From contig NZ_PRLE01000002.1 in NCBI RefSeq assembly GCF_003287495.1, positions 124,001-188,000 on the forward strand: DNA of 64,000 bases. The letters run 5' to 3'. This DNA is from Faecalibacterium prausnitzii (GTDB taxonomy: Bacteria; Bacillota; Clostridia; Oscillospirales; Ruminococcaceae). Positions 35,021-42,083 of this stretch are shown one piece after another. A program made the translations under genes and the position numbers. Below the pieces are notes generated by a model. The model did not search any database, was not told the origin of the DNA, and worked only from the letters and a program-made list of their open reading frames with translations. Numbering within the stretch: the first letter of the stretch is position 1; each line of letters opens with the position of its first letter.

Positions 35021-35932
35021 ATGAAAAAGATCTCTCGTCGCAGCTTCGTCAAGGCCGCTGGCTCGGCCGCTGTCCTTTCCATGCTGGCCGCCTGCGGCGG
35101 CTCTTCCAGCAGCACCGCTGCTTCCACCGCTTCCACTGCCGCCAGCACCGCCGGTGCTTCCAGCGCGGCAGCCGCCAGCTTTGGCCCGGATACCCAGGCC
35201 ATCGTGGATCGCGGCGTCCTCAAGGTCGGCGTCAAGAACGCCGTGCAGGGCTTCAGCTTCCAGGACACCCTGACGGGTGAGTACAAAGGCCTGGAGGACA
35301 GCCTGGCTGAGATGATCGCCGAGCATCTGGGTGTGGATGTTGAGTTCACCACCGTCACCGCTGCTACCCGCGGCGAGCTGCTGGACTCCGGCGACATCGA
35401 CGCCGTTCTGGCAACGTTCACCATCACCGAGGAGCGCAAGAAGAGCTGGGATTTCACCACTCCCTACTACACCGATTATGTTTCCGTTCTGGTCGAGGAC
35501 TCCAACGGCATCAAGGATCTGGCAGGCCTGAAAGACAAGGTCGTGGGCGTGTCCTCCGGTTCTACTTCTGCCCGTGCTCTGGTCAAGGCCATGATCGACG
35601 CGGGCGTGCTGGATGGTGCAAACTTTGACGCCGACACGTTTAACGCTGATACCTGGAAAGAGGGCATCTCGTTCCGTCAGTACGACGATTATCCCGCCAT
35701 CAGCACCGCGTTGAGCGCAAACGAGATCCAGGGCTTCTGCGTGGATAAGTCCATTCTGGCCATCTACAAGACCGATGGCCGCAGCTACGTGGATGCGGAG
35801 TTCAGCCCGCAGGAGTACGGCATCGCCACCAAGAAAGACAGCGATTTCTCCACCCTGTGCGATGAGCTGGTGCAGGGCTGGCTGGCCGATGGTACGGTCG
35901 AGAGCCTGATCAAGGAGAACGGCCTGAGCTAA
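35021..35932 (+). CDS. Amino-acid ABC transporter substrate-binding lipoprotein
   Basis: 303 residues. The signal MKKISRRSFVKAAGSAAVLSMLAAC contains an RR pair and a lipobox, so the mature protein is lipid-anchored after the LAAC cysteine. A Ser/Thr/Ala-rich linker precedes the type II periplasmic-binding fold (SBP_bac_3), with GVLKVGVKNAVQGFSF and KSWDFTTPYYTDYVSVLV as family elements. Its ligand is a polar amino acid, not identifiable by eye. The ATG at 35021 is 9 bases from GAGGAG; a closer ATG at 35015 is less well spaced. Confidence 0.92.
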   Translation: MKKISRRSFVKAAGSAAVLSMLAACGGSSSSTAASTASTAASTAGASSAAAASFGPDTQAIVDRGVLKVGVKNAVQGFSFQDTLTGEYKGLEDSLAEMIAEHLGVDVEFTTVTAATRGELLDSGDIDAVLATFTITEERKKSWDFTTPYYTDYVSVLVEDSNGIKDLAGLKDKVVGVSSGSTSARALVKAMIDAGVLDGANFDADTFNADTWKEGISFRQYDDYPAISTALSANEIQGFCVDKSILAIYKTDGRSYVDAEFSPQEYGIATKKDSDFSTLCDELVQGWLADGTVESLIKENGLS

Positions 35933-35980
35933 AAGACCACTTTTGCAATTGAGGGATAGAAAGGGAAAGGAGCGTTTGCC

Positions 35981-36718
35981 ATGTCTGGTTTATTTTCGAT
36001 GGACGCTTGGAGTACGGTTTGGAACCATAAAGAGAGCTTTCTGCTGGGTCTGGGCAATACCTTACAGACCGCTGTCTGCGCGCTGGCGCTGGCCTTTGCC
36101 ATTGGCGCTCTGCTGGGCCTGATGGCCACCAGCGGCAATCAGATCTTGAAGTTTGTGGCCCGCGTGTATGTGGAGTTCATCCAGAACACCCCGCTGCTGC
36201 TCCAGCTCTGCTTTTTGTACTACGCGCTGGCCTTTGCGGGCCTGAGCCTCGGCGTCATCCGCACCGGCATCATTGCACTGGGCGTTTACACCGGTGCCTA
36301 CATGGGCGAGGTGGTCCGCGCGGCCATTGAGTCGGTGCCCAAGGGCCAGTTTGAGGCCGCACAGGCACAGGGCTTCAACTATCTGCAGCGGATGGGTTAC
36401 ATCATCCTGCCCCAGAGCATCCCCGTGATGCTGCCTCCCATGGTCAACCAGGTGGTCAACCTCTTTAAAAACACCTCCTGCCTCTACATCGTGGGTGGTG
36501 CGGACCTCATCAGTGTGACCTACAGCTTTGTCACCGGTGCTTCCACCGGCGGCGCTTACGCTCCCGCTTACATCGTCTGCGGCCTCATCTTCTTTGTGGT
36601 CTGCTTCCCGCTGTCCACGCTGGCGACCCGTTGGGAGGCTTCCCTCAAGGCACGCAAGGGCCGCGTGAACACCGCTCTCAAGACCGCCGCCAAGGTGGAA
36701 CTCAAGGAGGCTGCTTAA
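35981..36718 (+). CDS. Amino-acid ABC transporter permease
   Basis: 245 residues of the HisM/GlnP permease family with about five helices. FIQNTPLLLQLCFLYY and the EAA-loop region AIESVPKGQFEAAQAQGFNYLQRMGYIILPQ (about 107-137), which contacts the ATPase, are diagnostic. AAAGGAG precedes the ATG. The second permease starts one base after this stop, so the two form a heterodimeric channel. Confidence 0.94.
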   Translation: MSGLFSMDAWSTVWNHKESFLLGLGNTLQTAVCALALAFAIGALLGLMATSGNQILKFVARVYVEFIQNTPLLLQLCFLYYALAFAGLSLGVIRTGIIALGVYTGAYMGEVVRAAIESVPKGQFEAAQAQGFNYLQRMGYIILPQSIPVMLPPMVNQVVNLFKNTSCLYIVGGADLISVTYSFVTGASTGGAYAPAYIVCGLIFFVVCFPLSTLATRWEASLKARKGRVNTALKTAAKVELKEAA

Positions 36719-36719
36719 C

Positions 36720-37496
36720 ATGAAAACACTTGCTGCAAGCCTTTCCATCCTCACCCAGCAGGGTGTGATGCTCTACCTGCTGCGCGGCGTGGCCTTTACC
36801 TGCATCATCTCGGTGCTGGGCGTTATTCTGGGCCTCATCGTCGGCAGCCTGCTGGCACTGGCCCGCACCTACTGCAAGCATGGCCCGGCCCGCGTCCTGG
36901 GCTGGCTGAGCGCCGCTTACATCGAGCTGTTCCGCAACACGCCCTACCTGCTGTGGATCTTCGTTTGCGTGGTCTTCTGCCCCTGCCCGGCGTTCTTTGC
37001 CCGGAAAATGTTCGGCCTGACCAGCGTGGAGATGAAGCTCCTGTTCAAGGCAGCGCTGGCTCTGATCCTGTTCAACTCCTCCGTCATTGCGGAGATCGTC
37101 CGCGGCGGCCTGAACGGTGTGGCCAAGGGCCAGTTTGAGGCCGGTTACGCACAGGGCTTCAACACCGCCGAGGTGCTGCTCTACATCGTGCTGCCCCAGG
37201 CATACCGCAACATCGTGCCCACCCTGCTGAGCCAGGTCATCACCACCATCAAGGATTCGTCTTATCTGGCAAATGTGGCCACCATCGAGCTGATGGCCCG
37301 CATCCGCCAGCTGCTGAGTGCCGCGGGCACCTACAACGGTCTGGGCACCGTGAATGTTTCCGACGTCATGGTCCTGTTCGGTGCCGCCTGCGTTATCTAC
37401 TTCATCATCAACTTCACGCTCAGCTGCATCGTCCGTTCGATGCAGAACAAGCGGAAAAAAGCGCTGGTCTTTGCCCCGGCAAAGAACGCCGCGTAA
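36720..37496 (+). CDS. Amino-acid ABC transporter permease, second subunit
   Basis: 258 residues, same family as its neighbour. Family marks are ELFRNTPYLLWIFV and the EAA loop GLNGVAKGQFEAGYAQGFNTAEVLLYIVLPQ (about 127-157). An unusual Cys/Pro-rich insert (FCPCPAFFARKMFG) lies between helices near residue 84. It completes the operon, which ends at the hairpin 37561-37606. Confidence 0.94.
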   Translation: MKTLAASLSILTQQGVMLYLLRGVAFTCIISVLGVILGLIVGSLLALARTYCKHGPARVLGWLSAAYIELFRNTPYLLWIFVCVVFCPCPAFFARKMFGLTSVEMKLLFKAALALILFNSSVIAEIVRGGLNGVAKGQFEAGYAQGFNTAEVLLYIVLPQAYRNIVPTLLSQVITTIKDSSYLANVATIELMARIRQLLSAAGTYNGLGTVNVSDVMVLFGAACVIYFIINFTLSCIVRSMQNKRKKALVFAPAKNAA

Positions 37497-37560
37497 CATC
37501 TGACATTATCTTTTTCCTATTTTCCTATTTTCTTTTCTACCTCCCGGCACAACCCTAGAG

Positions 37561-37606
37561 CGCAAAACGCGCCCGGCGGTTCCTCACCGCCCGGGCGCGT
37601 TTTGCG
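37561..37606. terminator. Bidirectional terminator, ABC operon / folD
   Basis: CGCAAAACGCGCCCGG (37561-37576) pairs with 37591-37606, with CGGT/ACCG inside: a stem of about 20 bp between converging genes. Confidence 0.88.
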
Positions 37607-37657
37607 TTTTGTGCTTCGTTTTGTGCTTTATGATTGAAAATTAAAGAGATGAAACTT

Positions 37658-38509
37658 TTATAAAAGCGTCTTCTCCGCTGCTTCCACCACATGGCCCACC
37701 AGCACGGAGGTGGTCACGGTGCCCACACCGCCCGGCACGGGGGTGATGGCTTCCACCACGGGCTCGGCCTCGGCAAAGCGGACGTCCCCGCAGAGCTTGC
37801 CGTCATCGCCCACATGGATGCCCACATCCACAACGGTCTGGCCCTCCCGCAGGCAGTCGGCTCCGATGAAGCCGCGCTTGCCCATGGCCACCACGACCAC
37901 ATCAGCCTCTTTGCAGAGGGCGGGCAGGTTCTGGGTGCGGGAGTTGCAGATCGTGACCGTAGCGTTTTCGCGGTCCAGCATCATGGCGGCAGGCTTGCCC
38001 ACCACAAGGCTTCGGCCCACCACCACGGCCCGCTTGCCGGAGAGGGGGATATCGTAATACTTCAGAATTTCCAGGCAGGCCTGGGCGGTGCAGGGCGGGT
38101 AGCCCAGCGCCGTGTTGGTAAACACGCCGGCCAGCGAGCCGTCCGTGATGCCGTCAATGTCCTTTTCCGGGGCCAGTGCCGCGCGGATGGTGCGGTCATC
38201 GAACTGCCTGGGCAGCGGGCGGAAGAGCAGACAGCCGTGAATGGACTTGTCCGCGTTGATTTTTTCAATGACTTCCAGCAGGGCGTCCTGAGTGGCATCG
38301 GCGGGCAGCAAAAACTGCCGGACGGCTACGCCCACCTTGCCGCAGCGGGTCATGACGCCCCGCTCATAGGAGAGGTCGTCCTCCCGCTCGCCCACCCGGA
38401 CCACGGCCAGGGTAGGGGTGATGCCTTTGGCGACCAATGCCGCACAGCGGGCGGCGTTTGCCTCGTTCATGGCCGCCACCACGGGCGCGCCTTTTAAGAT
38501 CGTTGCCAT
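37658..38509 (-). CDS. folD: FolD-family methylene-THF dehydrogenase lacking cyclohydrolase residues
   Basis: 283 residues, the FolD length. The NAD(P)-binding half is intact (VVVGRSLVVGKPAAMML, about 165-181; TPVPGGVGTVTTSVL near the end). In the N-terminal catalytic half, however, the YxxxK motif reads Y48-ERG-V52, so the catalytic lysine is missing, and the VQLPLP motif reads LFRPLP with Phe96 in place of the conserved glutamine; the KDIDG aspartate is retained. Dehydrogenase activity should remain but cyclohydrolase activity should be lost. The gene starts directly after the stop of an FchA-type cyclohydrolase (TAA-ATG), which would supply the missing step. Confidence 0.9.
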   Translation of the reverse strand: MATILKGAPVVAAMNEANAARCAALVAKGITPTLAVVRVGEREDDLSYERGVMTRCGKVGVAVRQFLLPADATQDALLEVIEKINADKSIHGCLLFRPLPRQFDDRTIRAALAPEKDIDGITDGSLAGVFTNTALGYPPCTAQACLEILKYYDIPLSGKRAVVVGRSLVVGKPAAMMLDRENATVTICNSRTQNLPALCKEADVVVVAMGKRGFIGADCLREGQTVVDVGIHVGDDGKLCGDVRFAEAEPVVEAITPVPGGVGTVTTSVLVGHVVEAAEKTLL

Positions 38510-39148
38510 TTAAACTTCCCCTCTCAATTGTGTTGCCATTTTTTCGTAGAGCGTATCGGCCAGCGGGACGTACTGTGCCAGCAGTGCGTCTGCCCTGGCG
38601 TTCAGGGCCTCGGCGTGGGCGCGGTCCGCCATCAGTTTGGTATTGATGGAGACATTCAGGCCCGAAGCCTGTAAGGCAGCTTTGCAGAACAGCGCCGCAC
38701 ACCCGGCGTCGGAGACGGCCAGCGCGCTGCCCTTGGCGGCGTACTCCTGCGCCAGCGCAATGCCCTCACAGCAGGCTTCCATGATCTCCAGAGGCACGGC
38801 ACAGGCCCCGTCCAGTGCCTGCTCCAGCACCGCGGCCTTATGGGCCTGCTGTTCCGGCGTCTCTTTGGGCAGGCCGTAGGCGGCAGCCAGCGGCAGAAAC
38901 GCCTCCGCGTCGGCCTGTACCAGCGCTTCCAGCCGCCTGCGCAGGGCTTCCGCCCGGGCATTCAGGGTTCGGAGATCCGCCTCCACCGCCGCGTACTTCT
39001 TTTTGCCCACGGTCAGGCTGCCCACCATATTGCCCAGGGCCACGCCGGCCGCGCCCACAAGGGCCGCTGCACCGCCGCCGCCCGGGGCCGGGGCTTTGCT
39101 GGCAAGGCTCTCCAAAAAGCCCTCACAGCTCGATTTTGTCAGTTCCAC
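38510..39148 (-). CDS. fchA: Cyclodeaminase/cyclohydrolase family protein (FchA-like)
   Basis: 212 residues, mostly helical, of the formiminotransferase-cyclodeaminase C-terminal family. The signature APAPGGGGAAALVGAAGVALGNMVGSLT lies at about residues 20-47. In Clostridia the stand-alone form is methenyl-THF cyclohydrolase (FchA). The start is GTG at 39148, 8 bases after GGGAGG. It overlaps the 3' end of the formyl-THF cyclo-ligase gene by 26 bases and abuts folD, so three folate genes are tightly coupled. Confidence 0.9.
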   Translation of the reverse strand: MELTKSSCEGFLESLASKAPAPGGGGAAALVGAAGVALGNMVGSLTVGKKKYAAVEADLRTLNARAEALRRRLEALVQADAEAFLPLAAAYGLPKETPEQQAHKAAVLEQALDGACAVPLEIMEACCEGIALAQEYAAKGSALAVSDAGCAALFCKAALQASGLNVSINTKLMADRAHAEALNARADALLAQYVPLADTLYEKMATQLRGEV

Positions 39149-39710
39149 GATAGATTCCTCCCTCAGTGATGAACGCGTCCAGCCGCTGGTCGTGTTCGTC
39201 CAGAGCGGCGTGGGGGACGCGCTGTGCTTCAAACGCAATGCCCAGCTTCACCGCACGGGTGCAGCGGGGCAGGTAGCGGTCGTAGTAGCCTTTGCCCATC
39301 CCCACCCGGCCGCAGGCGGCGTCAAAGGCGGTGCAGGGCACTAAAATCAGATCCAGTGCCTCCGGCGGCAGGATCTCTGCCCGGCTCAGGATGGGGGTGC
39401 GGATGCCGTAGGCCCCTGCCTCCCAGCCATCCTCGCCGGGCACAGCCGCGGTCAGGCTGAAATTTTCCCCGCAGACGGGATAGGCCAGCGTTTTGCCCAG
39501 GCCCCGGGCCGTCTCGGCCAGGGTGGCCAGATCGGCCTCGCCGCCAAAGGCTGCGTAAAGCAGGATGGTCCGGGCCTGCCGGAAGCAGGGGAGCGCCGCC
39601 AGCCGGGCGCAGAGAGCTGCATTGGCAGCGGCACGGGTTTCCGGTGCCAGTGCCCGGCGGGCCGCAATGCCCGCTTTGCGCTGAACCTGTTTCTCTTCCG
39701 CAAGGGTCAT
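39123..39710 (-). CDS. 5-formyltetrahydrofolate cyclo-ligase
   Basis: 195 residues. Converts 5-formyl-THF to 5,10-methenyl-THF with ATP. The family motif GRVGMGKGYYDRYL (about 145-158) binds the phosphate; FGGEADLATLAE and LVPCTAFDAACGRVG are further family stretches. The ATG at 39710 follows CGGAGG; the frame extends further upstream without a binding site. First gene of the folate operon feeding methenyl-THF to FchA and FolD. Confidence 0.93.
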   Translation of the reverse strand: MTLAEEKQVQRKAGIAARRALAPETRAAANAALCARLAALPCFRQARTILLYAAFGGEADLATLAETARGLGKTLAYPVCGENFSLTAAVPGEDGWEAGAYGIRTPILSRAEILPPEALDLILVPCTAFDAACGRVGMGKGYYDRYLPRCTRAVKLGIAFEAQRVPHAALDEHDQRLDAFITEGGIYRGTDKIEL

Positions 39711-39945
39711 GCGGCTTCCTCCGTTCTTCCGGGCGGTGCCCATGCAGACGATCTGCACAAAAACCACCAAGCATTTTTATAGGAATATAATAAGCAATGC
39801 GGGCTCAAAAAGCAAGCGTTTTTGTCGAAATTGAGGTTGAGGAAAGGCTGGCGGATTTTTATGCCGTGTTTTTTGTGCGTTCTTCACGAACTTTTGTGGG
39901 CGGCTTTGTGCAGAACCCAATAAAACAGGCGCAAATCTGTGATTT

Positions 39946-39991
39946 GTGTCCATTTGGACACTTGCGCGGACACGGGCATTTCTGGTAAAAT
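39946..39991 (+). promoter_or_regulatory. Palindrome beside a candidate promoter
   Basis: GTGTCC-ATTT-GGACAC (39946-39961) directly precedes TTGCGC (39962-39967), 18 bases, TAAAAT (39986-39991). Candidate operator. Confidence 0.4.
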
Positions 39992-40172
39992 ATTTCTGAT
40001 GAAAAAGAACCGGCTGTGAGCTTTTCCTCCATGCTGTTTCCTGCACGGCAGAGAGGGGCACAAAAACGGGAAACCGGCGGGAAATGGCCGCGGAAACGCG
40101 ACATCTGTCCGGGAACGCGGAAAATGACGGAAAATGCCATAAAAATTCCCACCTCGATTTTGCGATCCGGGC

Positions 40173-40201
40173 TTGACAAGGCACCAGTTCCGATTCATAA
40201 T
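40173..40201 (+). promoter_or_regulatory. Promoter of the InlB-repeat gene
   Basis: TTGACA (40173-40178), 17 bases, CATAAT (40196-40201); 112 bases before the start codon. Confidence 0.65.
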
Positions 40202-40312
40202 TGTTCCAAGGGAGAGCGCTGGAAAACCGCCCGGCGGCTGGGTGGAACGTGCCGCTCCCGGAACACCGGAAAGCGCCCGGGGAAATACGCTTGGAAAGAG
40301 AGGACGCGGTCT

Positions 40313-40795
40313 ATGAAGCAGCTTTGGAAAAAGCTCGTGCTCTGCGTACTGACGCTGGCACTGTGCTGCAACCTGGTGCCCATGGCGTTTGCGGCGGACG
40401 CAAGCTATTACAACGTCTACTTGGAAGCACAGGGCGGTACATGTGATGTCATGCAGCTGTATGCCTACAAGTACGGCTCCAATTACCGGCTGACCAGTAC
40501 GCCCACCCCCACCATGGAGGGCTATAAGTTTGATGGCTGGTACGACGATGTGGTGGGCGGCACCAAGATCACCACGCGGTACAACTTCAAGGACGATACC
40601 ACCATCTACGCGCACTGGACGCCGACGGCCAAAAAGAACACAGCCACAGCCACTGCAGCCAAGACAACGACGACAGCACCGGCAGCCGCAGACACAGAGA
40701 AGAGCTGGAAGCTGAAAGACAACCTCGGCACGGTGTTGGTGGTCACAACGGTGGTCGCTGTCGTGGTTACCGTGGTCGCCGCACAGGGTTCCTGA
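40313..40795 (+). CDS. Secreted InlB-repeat protein with C-terminal membrane anchor
   Basis: 160 residues. Signal peptide at 1-28 (hydrophobic core, then MAFA-A). Residues about 33-100 form one InlB B-type (Listeria-Bacteroides) repeat, recognisable from YKFDGWYDDVVGGTKIT followed by TIYAHWTP. A Thr/Ala/Lys linker leads to a terminal membrane helix rich in V/T (about 137-157) without an LPXTG signal, so the domain is held outside the membrane. AGAGAGG precedes the ATG. A double-glycine-leader peptide gene starts 45 bases downstream on the same transcript. Role unknown; adhesion or partner of that peptide are possibilities. Confidence 0.75.
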   Translation: MKQLWKKLVLCVLTLALCCNLVPMAFAADASYYNVYLEAQGGTCDVMQLYAYKYGSNYRLTSTPTPTMEGYKFDGWYDDVVGGTKITTRYNFKDDTTIYAHWTPTAKKNTATATAAKTTTTAPAAADTEKSWKLKDNLGTVLVVTTVVAVVVTVVAAQGS

Positions 40796-40840
40796 TGAAT
40801 TTGCTTTTCTATTGAGTTTACTGAAGAAAGGAAAATTACT

Positions 40841-41083
40841 ATGACGAACTATGAACTCAAAATGCCCGCCAATTACGCAGCCATTGATGCAGAGGAGATG
40901 ACCTATCTGGTTGGCGGTGAAACCACCGGCTGGCAGATGTTCAAGGATATCGGCACCCTGTTCAATTACATTGCCCGTGTCTTCTCCGCCGGCAGCTCCA
41001 TCATCAATAACGTGGTCACCATCGTGGACACCGTCAAGAAGATCAATAGCTTCGTCCCCGATATGGGAAGCACCAAGAAGTAA
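40841..41083 (+). CDS. Double-glycine-leader peptide, bacteriocin-like
   Basis: 80 residues. The first 26 end in IDAEEMTYLVGG, which fits the class II bacteriocin leader rule: hydrophobic residues at -12, -7 and -4, Glu at -9/-8, Gly-Gly at -2/-1. The predicted mature peptide (27-80) is 54 residues, begins ETTGW and is an amphipathic/hydrophobic helix-rich stretch with Gly-Ala-Gly turns, ending in basic residues; it has no cysteine. AAAGGAAA precedes the ATG. No C39 peptidase-transporter or recognised immunity gene lies in the window. A bacteriocin or signalling peptide is inferred from the leader only. Confidence 0.65.
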   Translation: MTNYELKMPANYAAIDAEEMTYLVGGETTGWQMFKDIGTLFNYIARVFSAGSSIINNVVTIVDTVKKINSFVPDMGSTKK

Positions 41084-41113
41084 ATAAAACGCGCGGTTCA
41101 ACACTGTGTAATC

Positions 41114-41153
41114 AAAGAGCACTCCGGGTTTCCTGCCCTGGGGTGCTCTTTTG
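41114..41153 (+). terminator. Terminator after the GG-leader peptide
   Basis: AAAGAGCAC (41114-41122) pairs with GTGCTCTTT (41143-41151), with a looser inner stem, then T's. It isolates the two-gene unit from the pilus operon. Confidence 0.78.
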
Positions 41154-41236
41154 TTGTAAAAATACAAAAAGATGTTTTGCAAAAGGAATAAATCATGAAA
41201 AGCAGGAACCGTGGCAAAGAATCTTAGGAAAATTGA

Positions 41237-41265
41237 TTGAAAACAGGAAATATTGGTGCTATACT
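41237..41265 (+). promoter_or_regulatory. Promoter of the pilus operon
   Basis: TTGAAA (41237-41242), 17 bases, TATACT (41260-41265), about 155 bases before the signal peptidase start. Confidence 0.75.
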
Positions 41266-41292
41266 GTTATTGATAACACTTATCTTTATAAC
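41266..41292 (+). promoter_or_regulatory. Palindrome at the pilus transcript start
   Basis: GTTAT-t-GATAA-cac-TTATC-ttt-ATAAC, a nested inverted repeat right after the -10. A candidate operator or 5' stem-loop. The rest of 41084-41420 shows the terminator, promoter and a plain A/T-rich leader. Confidence 0.5.
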
Positions 41293-41420
41293 GTTTTTTT
41301 CGTGGAAAAAGAACGAAAATGTTTTCGTGGATTGTGCCGCGCTTTGCAGAGGACGGCGATTGAGATAAATTGGGAATGGAATGAAAGACAAAGCCTTACA
41401 GAAGACTTTGCGGAGGAATT

Positions 41421-42068
41421 ATGTCAGAGCGGAAATTGCGGCGGATGAGCCGCACGGAGCTGATCGACGTCATCGACACGCTCCGGCAGGATGAAACGCC
41501 GCAGGAAACCGAGGCTTTGCGGCGGGTGGATGCGGAACGGGAGCGCCTGACCGAGCGGCGGCGTTTATGGCGGGTGCTGCGCGGTACGGTGAGCACCCTG
41601 ATCGTGGTGGCGGCCATTGCGGTGCTGCTGGCCACGCTGCTGCTGCCTGTGCTGCAGGTGTCGGGCGACAGCATGAACCCCACCTTGCAGGACCGGGACG
41701 TGATCCTGCTGGTAAAAACGGACGATTGGAAGACGGGCGACTTGTGCGGCTTTTACTGGCAGAACAAGCTGCTGCTCAAGCGCATCATCGGCGGGCCGGG
41801 CGATGTCATCTCCATCGACACCAAAGGTGTCGTGAGCGTCAATGGAGAGGTGCTCGACGAGCCCTATGTGGATGAGCTGGCGCTGGGCGAGTGCGACATC
41901 GAGTTTCCCTATCAGGTGCCGGAGAGCCGCTATTTTGTGATGGGCGACCACCGCGTTACCTCCATCGACAGCCGGAGTACGGTGATCGGCTGTGTCGAAA
42001 AAAGTCAAATCGTGGGCAAGGTCTTTTTACGCGTCTGGCCCTTGTCCGGTTTTTCGTTGATTCACTGA
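41421..42068 (+). CDS. lepB: Signal peptidase I of the pilus cluster
   Basis: 215 residues. A charged cytosolic N-terminus (1-55) is followed by one membrane helix (about 56-80), then the catalytic domain outside. The serine is in SGDSMNPTL (box B) and the lysine in LLLKRIIGGPGD (box D); VMGDHRVTSIDSR is box E. Type I signal peptidases are common first genes of sortase pilus operons, where they process or help assemble pilins. GGAGG lies 4 bases before the ATG. The adhesin gene starts 15 bases after its stop. Confidence 0.92.
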   Translation: MSERKLRRMSRTELIDVIDTLRQDETPQETEALRRVDAERERLTERRRLWRVLRGTVSTLIVVAAIAVLLATLLLPVLQVSGDSMNPTLQDRDVILLVKTDDWKTGDLCGFYWQNKLLLKRIIGGPGDVISIDTKGVVSVNGEVLDEPYVDELALGECDIEFPYQVPESRYFVMGDHRVTSIDSRSTVIGCVEKSQIVGKVFLRVWPLSGFSLIH

Positions 42069-42083
42069 GGAAAGGAATCCATT

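Larger units (their letters stand above)
39711..40312. other. 602-base gene-free stretch before the surface island
   Basis: It holds the upstream flank of the folate operon and two + strand promoter candidates (39962-39991 and 40173-40201). A perfect palindrome GTGTCCATTTGGACAC lies at 39946-39961. The remainder is A/T-rich near 39780-39830 and otherwise unremarkable. I see no convincing gene in it. Confidence 0.6.

Noticed and set aside
39777-40184. 135-codon minus-strand frame in the gene-free stretch
   Set aside because: No binding site or recognisable feature, and it crosses both + strand promoter candidates.
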